Shown here: piece by piece, positions 6,559-15,186 of the stretch | Numbering within the stretch: position 1 is the stretch's first letter | Layout: every line of letters starts with the position of its first letter | Assembly: GCA_964505305.1 (NCBI GenBank) | Contig: CAZDHE010000001.1 | Coordinates: forward strand, 106,627 to 170,626 | DNA length: 64,000 bases | Reading direction: 5' to 3' | Origin: JAXHLG01 sp964505305 | GTDB taxonomy: Bacteria > Patescibacteriota > Minisyncoccia > Moranbacterales > DUUL01 | The notes under the pieces: model-generated | Told to the model about the DNA's origin: nothing | The model's database searches: none | The model's input: only the letters and a program-made list of their open reading frames with translations | Position numbers and translations under genes: made by a program

Positions 6559-9426
6559 ATGGAGCAAGAAAAAATAATTATAAAAGGGGCCGAAGAAAAT
6601 AATTTAAAAAACGTAAACTTGGAATTGCCCAAAAACAAAATTATTGCCATTACAGGTTTATCGGGAAGCGGGAAGAGTTCTTTTGCTTTTGATACCCTGT
6701 ATTTTGAAGGTTATCGCAGGTATGTGGAAAATCTATCCGGCAGCGCCAGATTTTTTATGCATTCAGTCAAGAAACCCAAAGTTAAAGAAATCCAAAATTT
6801 GTGCCCTACCATTTCAATTAGCCAAAGAAACAACAATCAAAATCCTCGCTCTACAGTGGGAACTTTAACCGGAATTTATGATTTTTTAAGAGCTCTCTAT
6901 TTTAGATTTGGAACTTTTTATTGCCCTCATTGCGGCAAAGAACTCAAGAAAAATACTACGCAGGAGATTTTGGATAAAATTAGTCAACATTCTCAAGGCA
7001 CCGAGGTGTTAATAGCCTCTCCTGTTACTATTGAGGGTAAAGGCATTACAGAGGTTTTGAAATCTATTGAAAATGCCGGTTATTCCAAAATAATTCCTGT
7101 CTATAAGGATAAGGATAAAAAGACAACGCTCTTGGAACTTGCTCAAGCAGAGAACTCTCTTGGGGAGAGCGAGCTTAGAGAGCTTTATATTTTAGTAGAT
7201 AAATTGTATTTGGATAAATCCAGATTAGATAAAGAAAGAATTATTGATTCTTTAAAATCAGCCGAAAAATTATCGGAAATTTCTCTCACGCCAAAAAGCC
7301 ACGTTCGGACTAGTTTATCTGCATCAAAAGATCATGCCGGAGCAGGAAAAATGGCTTTTATATTTTTTGACCGAAAAGAGAGAGCTTCTTTTAGCCGGTG
7401 TTATGTTTGCTCTGGGTGCGGTTATCAAAGAAGAGATTTTGTCTTCCGGGATTTTTCTTTTAATTCTCCCGAGGGAGCATGTTCTTTGTGCAAAGGAATC
7501 GGAGAAGTTGCCAGATTAAACGTGGATAAAGTTATTCCCAATCAGAAACTCTCCTTTAAAGAGGGCGCTGTTGAGCCTTGGGTTCGTTTGGGAGGAAGAT
7601 CGGGCTTCAATAAATTTTCGAAAGGTAAACTGCAAGAGCTGGCCAATTTCTTGGGTTTTAGCTTAGATGATCCGATTGAAAAATTGACTAAAGAGCAATT
7701 CGAGGCTTTCATTTATGGATTTCGAGATGATTCTCGAGGAATCTTTTTTGAGGGGGTGGAAAAAGATTTAAACGATCGATATGAAAAGGCGGACTTAACT
7801 TCATCTAAAAGGGAATTGGAAAAATATTTTTCTTTTAAAATCTGTCCCGATTGCGGAGGGGGTAGACTTAAGCCCGAAGTTTTGAATGCCGAGGTTTGGG
7901 GAAAGAAATTTAAAGAAATGACTGAAATGGAAATCGGGAATTTATTAGCTTTTTTAAGAGAAAAAACAGGCAGTAATAAAAAAAATAAGCTAAAGGAAAA
8001 TCAGGCTAAAATTATTGAGGAAATAAATAAAAGACTGGATCCCTTGGTGAATGCGGGTGTTGGGTATTTAAGCTTGAACAGGGGTTGCAATAGTCTTTCC
8101 GGGGGAGAACTTCAAAGAACCAGGATTGCTTCCCAGCTTTATAGCGGTTTAAATGGAGTTTTGTATGTTTTGGATGAACCCACCATCGGACTTCATAGTA
8201 GAGACACTCAAAAATTGATAAAAACTTTTCAAAAATTAAAAAATAACAAAAGTTCTTTGGTGGTGGTAGAGCATGATAAAGAAATAATCGAAAGCGCCGA
8301 TGAAATTATAGATTTTGGGCCCGGTGCCGGAGAGCAAGGGGGAGAAGTAATTTTTCAAGGCAATTTCGGGGAACTCAAGAAAGCGGACACTCCAACGGCG
8401 GATTTTTTTAACAATAAAATATCTTTTCAATCCAAGAACAGAAAACCCAAAAAACATCTCGAAATCCAAGGGGCGAGACATAATAACTTGAAAAACATTG
8501 ATTTGAAGATCCCTCTGGGTTGTTTAGTTTCTTTTGCCGGAGTATCCGGAAGCGGTAAAAGTTCTTTAGTGGTGGATGTTTTGGCTAAGGCTTTGAGACA
8601 AGAGATTCATCAAACAGGAGAAGAGCCGGGAAGTTTTAATGAAATCAAAGGTTTGGAAAACATTCAAAAAGCGGTTGCGGTCGATCAATTGTCCATCGGA
8701 AGATCTCCACGGTCTAATCCGGCAACCTATACCGGCATTTTTAGCCATATTCGAGAGTTGTTTGCCCAAACGGAGGCGGCTGAGAAAAAGGGTTTTAATG
8801 CCGGCTATTTTTCCTTTAATTTAAAAGGAGGCAGGTGCGAGCATTGCCAGGGTGAAGGAACAGTTTCCGCGGAGATGCCGCTTTTGGAGGATGTTAGATC
8901 TTTGTGTCCTTACTGTAAAGGGACTCGATACAATAAAAAAATTCTTGAAATTGAATATCATGGAGTTAATATTGCGAAAGTTTTAGATATGAGTGTTGAT
9001 TATGCTTATAGGTTTTTTCACTTGAATAAGCTTGTCCAGAAAAAGTTGAAGGTTTTGAAAGATGTCGGTTTGGGTTATCTTAAATTGGGGCAAAGCGCTA
9101 ATCGCCTTTCCGGCGGAGAGGCTCAGAGAATAAAGTTGGCCACCGAATTAATCAGGAAATCAAGAGGAAACTGTTTATACATCCTCGACGAGCCGACCAT
9201 AGGACTTCATTTTCAAGACATTAAAAAACTTTTAAAAGTTTTAAATGAATTGGTCGATCAAGGAAATTCAGTTTTTGTCATTGAACACAATACAGAGATG
9301 CTCAAGGCTAGCGATTGGATTATAGAAATGGGTCCCGGAGGAGGTGAAAAAGGAGGGGAGGTTATTTTCGAAGGAACGCCGAAAGAGCTTTCCGCAACAA
9401 ACACCGAAACAGGCAGGGTTTTGTGA
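6559..9426 (+). CDS. uvrA: Excinuclease ABC subunit A
   Basis: 955 residues, normal for UvrA. It recognises bulky DNA lesions and loads UvrB in nucleotide-excision repair. Two ABC ATPase modules are visible: Walker A GLSGSGKSS near residue 33 with LSGGE near 512 and VLDEPTIGLH; and Walker A GVSGSGKSS near 660 with LSGGEAQR near 850 and ILDEPTIGLH. Zinc-binding pairs occur at CPHCG (about 120), CYVC/CSLC (about 281 and 308) and CEHC/CPYC (about 759 and 784). The region after the first Walker A (GSARFFMHSVKKPKVKEIQ) is more divergent than in model bacteria. uvrB is 41 kb away on the opposite strand and uvrC is not in the window. The gene ends in TGA, which shows TGA is a stop here. Confidence 0.97.
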   Translation: MEQEKIIIKGAEENNLKNVNLELPKNKIIAITGLSGSGKSSFAFDTLYFEGYRRYVENLSGSARFFMHSVKKPKVKEIQNLCPTISISQRNNNQNPRSTVGTLTGIYDFLRALYFRFGTFYCPHCGKELKKNTTQEILDKISQHSQGTEVLIASPVTIEGKGITEVLKSIENAGYSKIIPVYKDKDKKTTLLELAQAENSLGESELRELYILVDKLYLDKSRLDKERIIDSLKSAEKLSEISLTPKSHVRTSLSASKDHAGAGKMAFIFFDRKERASFSRCYVCSGCGYQRRDFVFRDFSFNSPEGACSLCKGIGEVARLNVDKVIPNQKLSFKEGAVEPWVRLGGRSGFNKFSKGKLQELANFLGFSLDDPIEKLTKEQFEAFIYGFRDDSRGIFFEGVEKDLNDRYEKADLTSSKRELEKYFSFKICPDCGGGRLKPEVLNAEVWGKKFKEMTEMEIGNLLAFLREKTGSNKKNKLKENQAKIIEEINKRLDPLVNAGVGYLSLNRGCNSLSGGELQRTRIASQLYSGLNGVLYVLDEPTIGLHSRDTQKLIKTFQKLKNNKSSLVVVEHDKEIIESADEIIDFGPGAGEQGGEVIFQGNFGELKKADTPTADFFNNKISFQSKNRKPKKHLEIQGARHNNLKNIDLKIPLGCLVSFAGVSGSGKSSLVVDVLAKALRQEIHQTGEEPGSFNEIKGLENIQKAVAVDQLSIGRSPRSNPATYTGIFSHIRELFAQTEAAEKKGFNAGYFSFNLKGGRCEHCQGEGTVSAEMPLLEDVRSLCPYCKGTRYNKKILEIEYHGVNIAKVLDMSVDYAYRFFHLNKLVQKKLKVLKDVGLGYLKLGQSANRLSGGEAQRIKLATELIRKSRGNCLYILDEPTIGLHFQDIKKLLKVLNELVDQGNSVFVIEHNTEMLKASDWIIEMGPGGGEKGGEVIFEGTPKELSATNTETGRVL

Positions 9427-9465
9427 GCTTGCGGAAGAAATGAAAAATTTTAGTTTTCGCGAGCT
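9426..9465 (+). terminator. Possible hairpin after uvrA
   Basis: AGCTTGCGGAA (9426-9436) can pair with TTTCGCGAGCT (9455-9465) over 11 bp with two G-U pairs. It starts at the uvrA stop codon but has no T-tract after it, so it may be an mRNA 3'-end stabiliser, not an intrinsic terminator. Confidence 0.35.
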
Positions 9466-9499
9466 TAATAGCTTAAAAAGTTTAAAATAATTTTAGAAA

Positions 9500-10423
9500 A
9501 TGAAAGACGAAATCATTAAAGAGGTTTATTTTACTATAATTTATTTCAATGTTCTTAAGCGGCCGCCTTCCACTTTTGAAGTTTGGCGCTTTTTTATGGA
9601 TTTTTCCAAAAGAAAAACCGCATGTTCTTACGAGGAGGCGGTAAAAGTTTTGGAGAAACTTCAAGAACAGCGAAAAATTTTAAACAAAAACGGATTTTGG
9701 GTTTTACCGGAAAAGCAAGATTTATCCAAAGAAAGGATTTTGCGTCAAAAAATTTCTGTTTCAAAGATAAAAAGGGCGGCTTTCTGGATTAAATTAATGA
9801 ATTTAATTCCTTATTGCAAAGGAGTTTTTTCTTCCGGAGCTTTGACTTTGGGCAATTGTGGGAAAAACAGTGATTGGGATATTTTAGTGGTAATTAAGAA
9901 AAATAGAATTTGGATTGGCAGGTTTTTCGTGACTGTTTTTTTGGCTTTTTTGGGCAAAAGAAGGAGCTCTAAAAAGATTGCGGATAGATTCTGCTTGAAT
10001 CATTTTATAACAGAGAATAACCTTGTTTTTGCCGATAGAAGTGAATTTGCCGCTTTGGACAAAAGTTTTATGACTTCTTTTCTTGGAAAAGAGTATTTTC
10101 ATAAAATGCAACAATTAAATTTTGCCTGGTCAAGACTTTCAATGCCCAACTTTTCTCAAGATGCTTTCGGGTATGATTATTTTAATTGCAGAAACACCTT
10201 CTTAATACTAATCAGAGAACAATTAGAAAGGATATTGGAATTCTTGAGGCTTGGAGGATTATTGAATAATTTTTGCAGAAAAGTAATGATAAAGAAGATT
10301 GAAAAAAATCCCGAAACCCACAGAGAGGGAGCTTTTATAGTTTACAATGAGGGGGAGCTGGCTTTTTGGCCCAAGCCCAAAAAAAATGAATTATTGCTTA
10401 AGATACAAAACCAATTTTTTTAA
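9500..10423 (+). CDS. Nucleotidyltransferase-like protein of unknown substrate
   Basis: 307 residues. The middle carries the pattern of the polymerase-beta-like nucleotidyltransferase fold: SSGALTLGN followed by NSDWDILVV (about residues 112-133), where a Gly-Ser helix and a DxD metal site are expected; here the pair is SGAL and DWD. The N-terminal 90 residues look like a winged-helix (EVWRFFMDFSKRK, YEEAVKVLEKLQEQ, ILNKNGFWVLP). The C-terminal half is basic and hydrophobic and not recognised. It follows uvrA by 73 bp and precedes a long non-coding stretch. Possible roles (RNA modification, protein or antibiotic nucleotidylation) cannot be told apart from sequence. The family is not named with certainty. 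Confidence 0.7.
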   Translation: MKDEIIKEVYFTIIYFNVLKRPPSTFEVWRFFMDFSKRKTACSYEEAVKVLEKLQEQRKILNKNGFWVLPEKQDLSKERILRQKISVSKIKRAAFWIKLMNLIPYCKGVFSSGALTLGNCGKNSDWDILVVIKKNRIWIGRFFVTVFLAFLGKRRSSKKIADRFCLNHFITENNLVFADRSEFAALDKSFMTSFLGKEYFHKMQQLNFAWSRLSMPNFSQDAFGYDYFNCRNTFLILIREQLERILEFLRLGGLLNNFCRKVMIKKIEKNPETHREGAFIVYNEGELAFWPKPKKNELLLKIQNQFF

Positions 10424-10946
10424 AGGGATTGAGATTGTCAGGTGATTTATTGATTTTTTCAGAGTTTTTGGTTAACTTAATTGACATTTTTGTTTAAATT
10501 TGTTTAAATTCAGCAAAGGCATGAATGCCGGTTGTTTGCATTTGGATTTTTGTTTCTGTGATTTTTTAAGACAGAATCCGCTGATCTCGTATAGCCGGGA
10601 CAAGGATATAAAAATTTATATTCTTTAAGCGGTGCGAAGATCAAAAATTTCCGGGTAAGGATTATTTCACTTTTTTTGCGGGATTAGAGGTTTAGAAGCC
10701 TGACCCCTTAAATTCTCGAAAGCCAGACTTCTAATTGTTTTGAGGTGGAAACGGATTTGAAAAATACGTTCTTGTTAAGCCGGCCACAGTAGTAAATGAT
10801 TTTAGTGTTGGTCGATAAGCGGAGAAATAAGTTTCGGATTCTTTTACTAATTTGACAGGAAAAGGATCTTTAAAATTTTTAAACAATAAATTTATTAGAA
10901 GCTATTTTTTTCAAGTCAATCTCAGTTAATTATTATTTGCTGAATT
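10424..10946. other. Non-coding region before tRNA-Glu
   Basis: 523 bp with no ORF worth calling. Apart from the hairpin at 10692-10734 and the direct repeat of TTTGTTTAAATT near 10490-10512, nothing distinctive is seen. A transcript start for the tRNA is expected here but no convincing promoter pair stands out. Confidence 0.55.
10692..10734 (-). repeat. Hairpin-forming inverted repeat
   Basis: TTAGAAGCCTGAC (10692-10704) and GCCAGACTTCTAA (10722-10734) are inverted with two transition differences. Transcribed from the minus strand both become G-U pairs, giving a continuous 13-bp stem with a 17-nt loop. No gene is adjacent on that strand, so its role is unclear. Confidence 0.5.
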
Positions 10947-11018
10947 GGCCCCATCGTCTAGTGGTTAGGACGCCAGGTTCTCATCCTGGTAACAGGGGTT
11001 CGACTCCCCTTGGGGTCA
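10947..11018 (+). tRNA. tRNA-Glu (anticodon CTC)
   Basis: Full cloverleaf: acceptor GGCCCCA/TGGGGTC with one G-U pair, D-arm around GTCTAGTGGTTAGGAC, anticodon stem CCAGG/CCTGG with loop TTCTCAT (anticodon CTC), and T-arm CAGGG-GTTCGAC-TCCCCT. The discriminator base is A and CCA is not encoded. A TTC-anticodon partner is not in the window. Confidence 0.96.
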
Positions 11019-11127
11019 CATCCGTTTAATTTTGTAATCATCTAATCGCTCAAACAATTTTAAAACTTGTCTTGATTAAATATTAAGATGATTACGCAAA
11101 TGCTTGCTTAAATGTTTAAATTAAAAT

Positions 11128-12219
11128 ATGGACGCTAAAGATTATCTAAAAGAATATAAAAACAAATTAGATCCTTTTTTGAAAGAGTATTTCAATAACA
11201 AAAAAGCAGAGGCTAAAAAGATAGATCCTTTAGCTGAGCAGGCGGTTAAAATGATTGCCAAGTTTACTATGGCGAGTGGGAAAAGAATTCGGCCGACTGT
11301 TATGTATTACGCTTTCTTGGCTGACAAGAAAGAAGAAGAAATTTCTTTTGAAAAAAGCCGGGCCATTATGGAAGCTTCAATGTCGGTAGAGCTTACCCAT
11401 ACTTTCTTGCTAATCCATGACGACATTATCGATAGAGACTCGAAAAGACATGGGACAAAAACCATTCATGAAGAGTATAAAAGTTTAGCGGAAAAATTTT
11501 TCCCCGGGACTGATAAACATCATTTTGGGAATTCCATGGCAATGATTGTGGGTGATATAGCAGCTTCCATGGCCAATGAAATACTTTTTGAATCCCGTTT
11601 TGAGGCAAATAATATTTTGCGAAGTTTGACTCAGCTTCAAAAAATTGTTTATAAAACTATTCCGGGGGAAATGCTGGATATTGTTATGGAGGCCAAGGGA
11701 AAAACCACTGAAGAAGAAATCCTTAGAATGCATGAAGGAAAAACAGCTAATTACACCTTCGAAGGCCCTATGCATCTGGGAGCCGCTTTGGCCGGTAATC
11801 TTTCGGAAAATTTTTTAAATAAATCTTCCCAGTATTCCAAGGCGGTTGGTAAAGCTTTCCAGATAAGAGATGACATCCTGGGGGTTTTTGGAGACGAAAA
11901 AAAACTTGGCAAACCGGTGGGGTCTGATATAATAGAAGGGAAACAAACACTTCTTTACATTAAAGCTATGGAGAAGGCGAATCAGGAGCAAAGAAAGCAG
12001 CTTTCAGCTTTGTTGGGAAAAAAGAACCTAAATAAAAAAGAGCTGAAAATTTTTCAAGACATTGTCAAGGACACGGGTTCCTTAAAGTATTCAGAAGAGC
12101 TGGCCGGCAAACTTTCCCGGGAAGCTGTCGAGTCTCTTAAAAGCGCCGGCATAAAGAACCAAAAATCTTATGATTTTCTAAAAAAAATAGCCGAGTATAT
12201 CTCTAAAAGAGAGAATTAA
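11128..12219 (+). CDS. Polyprenyl (trans-isoprenyl) diphosphate synthase
   Basis: 363 residues. It condenses isopentenyl diphosphate onto allylic primers to give a trans-prenyl diphosphate. The first Asp-rich motif is HDDIIDRD at about residues 96-103 and the second is QIRDDILGVFGD at about 246-257; the GKRIRP motif near residue 50 binds diphosphate. Length fits the FPP/GGPP synthase family. The next gene, uppS, would extend such a primer to the undecaprenyl carrier lipid, so the pair forms a lipid-carrier module. Chain length cannot be read with confidence; no upstream isoprenoid genes lie in the window. Confidence 0.93.
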   Translation: MDAKDYLKEYKNKLDPFLKEYFNNKKAEAKKIDPLAEQAVKMIAKFTMASGKRIRPTVMYYAFLADKKEEEISFEKSRAIMEASMSVELTHTFLLIHDDIIDRDSKRHGTKTIHEEYKSLAEKFFPGTDKHHFGNSMAMIVGDIAASMANEILFESRFEANNILRSLTQLQKIVYKTIPGEMLDIVMEAKGKTTEEEILRMHEGKTANYTFEGPMHLGAALAGNLSENFLNKSSQYSKAVGKAFQIRDDILGVFGDEKKLGKPVGSDIIEGKQTLLYIKAMEKANQEQRKQLSALLGKKNLNKKELKIFQDIVKDTGSLKYSEELAGKLSREAVESLKSAGIKNQKSYDFLKKIAEYISKREN

Positions 12220-12332
12220 GGTCTCAAAATATTGCCAAAATATTTATTAATATTTATTATGTTTTCTGGGAAGAGAAGAGCTTAATAGACTGCAAAGCAT
12301 CCTTTTTGGCTTATTAATCAATAATTTTAACA

Positions 12333-13061
12333 ATGAATTCCATTGAGAACACGATTCCATATCACGTGGCTGTTATCCCCGACGGCAATAGAAGGTGGGC
12401 TAAGCAGAGAGGAGAAAAGCCATGGAAAGGTCATAAAGCCGGAGCTGAAATAATAGAGGAGCTAAGCAGAGAAGCTTTGAAAATGGGGGTGAAATGCATA
12501 ACTTTTTGGGGGTCTTCCAAGGATAATCTCCAAAAAAGGCCAATGGAGGAAAAAAGAGAGCTGCTGAGAATTTACGAGGAATATTTTAAAAAACTTATAA
12601 ACAGCTCTGATATCTTTGATAACGAAACCAAGATTCAGCTTATTGGCCGATGGGAGGAGCAGTTTCCAAATAAGCTTAAAAAAATTCTCAAAGAAGGCGC
12701 GGAGAAAACCAAGCATCATACTCATAGTTTTCTAAATTTTCTTTTGGCCTATAGCGGGGATGATGATATTTTGCAGGCGGTGAAAGAAATTAAAAACAAG
12801 GCTCGTAATAGCGACCATGATATTGAAGTTACGGAAGATTTTTTTCAAGAAAATTTGTTAAGCGCTCCTCTGCCCGAGGTTGATTTAATAATAAGAACGG
12901 GAACAGAAGGAGATCCTCATAATAGCGCCGGATTTTTAATGTGGCAAACTCAAAACTCCCAATTCTACTTTACGGATAAGCTGTTTCCCGATTTTGATTC
13001 CCGGGAATTCAAGAAAGCTTTAAACGATTATGCAAACAGGGAGAGAAGACTGGGAAAATGA
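12333..13061 (+). CDS. uppS: cis-Prenyltransferase (undecaprenyl diphosphate synthase family)
   Basis: 242 residues, the family length. It makes the polyprenyl carrier used for peptidoglycan and surface polysaccharide. The catalytic Asp is D17 in AVIPDGNRRWAKQRG, with WKGHKAG and TFWGSSKDN after it. The C-terminal substrate motif reads IIRTGTEGDPHNSAGFLMW where common UppS has IRTGGExRxSNFLLW, so the usual Arg is replaced and two residues are added. This may mark a sub-branch with different chain length. It follows the trans-prenyl synthase by 113 bp. Confidence 0.93.
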   Translation: MNSIENTIPYHVAVIPDGNRRWAKQRGEKPWKGHKAGAEIIEELSREALKMGVKCITFWGSSKDNLQKRPMEEKRELLRIYEEYFKKLINSSDIFDNETKIQLIGRWEEQFPNKLKKILKEGAEKTKHHTHSFLNFLLAYSGDDDILQAVKEIKNKARNSDHDIEVTEDFFQENLLSAPLPEVDLIIRTGTEGDPHNSAGFLMWQTQNSQFYFTDKLFPDFDSREFKKALNDYANRERRLGK

Positions 13062-13147
13062 ATGGAACAAAGCCCAAATAATTTTTTTGGCAATTTGTTT
13101 AACAACGGTTTAACAAAAAAGAAGGTTTTAAAAATTAATAAGATTTT

Positions 13148-13465
13148 ATGGCCATTGAATTTAAGGATGATAATTTTCAGCAGGAAGTTTTAGAGAGTGA
13201 TAAACCGGTTTTAGTTGATTTTTGGGCTCCTTGGTGCGGTCCTTGCCAGATGATGAGTCCCATTATAGATGATGTTTCCGAGCAAGTTTCCGAAAATGCC
13301 AAAGTCGGAAAATTAAATGTGGATGAAAATCCTCAGACTGCTCAAAAATACGGAGTGATGTCTATTCCCACCTTGATTATATTTAAAGATGGAAAAATTT
13401 TGAAACAAATGACCGGGGTTCAGTCCAAGGAAACCCTGACGGAAGAATTGAAAAATGCGGGATAA
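13148..13465 (+). CDS. trxA: Thioredoxin
   Basis: 105 residues with the active site WAPWCGPCQMM near residues 26-36 and the cis-Pro motif MSIPTLIIF near 72-80. It reduces protein disulfides in the cytoplasm. It lies immediately upstream of thioredoxin reductase, its electron donor, so the two form a complete thioredoxin system. Confidence 0.97.
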   Translation: MAIEFKDDNFQQEVLESDKPVLVDFWAPWCGPCQMMSPIIDDVSEQVSENAKVGKLNVDENPQTAQKYGVMSIPTLIIFKDGKILKQMTGVQSKETLTEELKNAG

Positions 13466-13567
13466 AACTCTTTTTTATTTGGTCGGGAAACCTCAGTGTT
13501 TTTGAGTCTTTCTCAAAGAAGTGGCTTTTTATGTTCGGGTGGTATAAAATTTAAAAGTTTACAAAAA

Positions 13568-14482
13568 ATGGAAAAAAAGAAAGCAGTTATCTTGGGGGCC
13601 GGCCCGGCAGGTTTGTCGGCCTCTATTTATGCGTCTCGTTTCAATATTGACCATTGCGTCCTCGGAGAAGAGTTTGGCGGATATATGAATGAGAGTTTTA
13701 AAATTGAAAACTATCCCGGCTTACCGGGAGTGTCCGGGGCGGAATTGGCTCAAAAAATGAAAGTCCATGCAGAGTCTTTGGGCGGAGAAATTTTGCAAGA
13801 TAAAATTGATTTTGTAAAAAAGAAAGAAGATTTTTTTGAGATTAAAACCTATAAGCAAACATACGAGACCGAAGCTGTTATTTTATCTACCGGGACGGTT
13901 TTTAGAAAGTTAAACATTCCCGGGGAAGCCGATTTATCGGGAAGAGGAGTCTCTTATTGCGCTACTTGCGATGCTCCTTTTTTTAAAGACAAAAAAGTGG
14001 CAGTTGTAGGAGGGGGTAATTCAGCTATTAATGCAGCGCTTTTGCTTTCCGGTTATGCCAAGGAAGTGGTTGTTTTTTATAGAGCGGAGAAGTTGAGGGC
14101 AGTTCCGGCTTATGTGGAGCAAGCAAGTAAAAAAGAAAACATTAAAACCGCTTCGAAGACCAATGTTGTCGAAATTAAAGGAGAACAAAAAGTTGAATCT
14201 TTGGTTTTGGATAACCCATATCAAGGAGAGAAAGAGGTTTCTTTTGATGGAATATTTATAGAAATAGGCTCCTTGCCGGATACGAGTTTTATCAGAGATC
14301 TAAAAATTGAAAAGGATGAAGAAGGCTATATAAAAGTTGGGGCGGATCAATCTACCGAAGAAGAAGGTTTTTTTGCCGCCGGAGATATTACCACCGGTTC
14401 TAACGGTTTTAGGCAAATCATAACCGCCGCCGCTGAAGGAGCAATAGCAGCCTCCGGTGTTTATCGGTATTTACAAAAATAA
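13568..14482 (+). CDS. trxB: Thioredoxin-disulfide reductase
   Basis: 304 residues from the ATG at 13568. A longer reading from 13496 is possible, but the family starts right at the FAD-binding motif KKAVILGAGPAGLSA, so the internal ATG is preferred. The redox-active pair is in SYCATCDAPFF (about residues 131-141), the NADPH-binding motif is GGGNSAINAALLL, and the C-terminal FAD motif is FFAAGDITT. It regenerates reduced thioredoxin using NADPH and lies about 100 bp after trxA. Confidence 0.96.
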   Translation: MEKKKAVILGAGPAGLSASIYASRFNIDHCVLGEEFGGYMNESFKIENYPGLPGVSGAELAQKMKVHAESLGGEILQDKIDFVKKKEDFFEIKTYKQTYETEAVILSTGTVFRKLNIPGEADLSGRGVSYCATCDAPFFKDKKVAVVGGGNSAINAALLLSGYAKEVVVFYRAEKLRAVPAYVEQASKKENIKTASKTNVVEIKGEQKVESLVLDNPYQGEKEVSFDGIFIEIGSLPDTSFIRDLKIEKDEEGYIKVGADQSTEEEGFFAAGDITTGSNGFRQIITAAAEGAIAASGVYRYLQK

Positions 14483-14566
14483 AAATATTTGCAATTATTT
14501 AAACATCTGATAAGATGAAGTCAAAGAGGAGGTCTGGGTAGAATTATAAAAATTAATTAAATTGCA

Positions 14567-15007
14567 ATGAAGGTGGTTTTACTTGAAAATGTTGATAAGC
14601 TTGGAAGCGCGGGAGAAGTTAAGAATGTTTCTGACGGTTTTGCCCGCAATTATTTAATTCCTAAGAGATTGGCTCAGCCTGCAACTCAACAAGCCCTTAA
14701 AAAGGTGGAAAAGCAATTGGAAGATCGATTAAAGAAAAATGAAGAAGAATTAAAAGAAAACCAAAAAATTGCAGACCAAATTAATAAAAAAGAATTAACA
14801 ATAATTAGAAAAGCCAAAGAGGGTAAGCTTTTTGGTTCTGTTTCTGAAGAAGACATTGCCAAGGCTCTTAAAAAAGAAAACGTGAATATTTCCAAAGAAA
14901 ATGTCTCTCTGGAAAATCCTATAAAAGAAGTGGGTGAATATAAAGTTAAGATAAATCTTGAGCACAATATTGAGGCTACTTTAAGAATTTTTGTAAAAGA
15001 GGAATAA
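14567..15007 (+). CDS. rplI: 50S ribosomal protein bL9
   Basis: 146 residues. The N-terminal RNA-binding domain is typical: MKVVLLENVDKLGSAGEV, then GFARNYLIPKRLA. A long charged helix and a C-terminal domain follow. Some Patescibacteria lineages are known to lack bL9, so its presence is informative for placing this genome. It is followed by a strong hairpin terminator. Confidence 0.97.
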   Translation: MKVVLLENVDKLGSAGEVKNVSDGFARNYLIPKRLAQPATQQALKKVEKQLEDRLKKNEEELKENQKIADQINKKELTIIRKAKEGKLFGSVSEEDIAKALKKENVNISKENVSLENPIKEVGEYKVKINLEHNIEATLRIFVKEE

Positions 15008-15040
15008 TTTTGGTGACGGGTTTCATTTTGACATAAGCAG

Positions 15041-15077
15041 AAACCGCTAGGGGGAGGCGGTTTTTTAGCGGTTTTTT
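15041..15077 (+). terminator. Overlapping double intrinsic terminator after rplI
   Basis: AAACCGCT (15041-15048) pairs with AGCGGTTT (15067-15074), followed by T's. Inside it, ACCGC (15043-15047) pairs with GCGGT (15057-15061), followed at once by a T-run at 15061-15066. The two folds share the left arm and are mutually exclusive, each with its own T-tract. Confidence 0.85.
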
Positions 15078-15186
15078 ACTCGACAAGAACTCTTAATTTT
15101 TCAGGAAATAACCTTTAAAGCCGGTTTTTTGGTTCGGAATGGTTTGCCTACGCCGTAATTTTTGTTGTAAATATTAAATTAAAATA

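Noticed and set aside
9424..9426. UGA recoded as glycine (Gracilibacteria-type code)
   Set aside because: uvrA and other genes end at TGA at the normal family length, so TGA is a stop.
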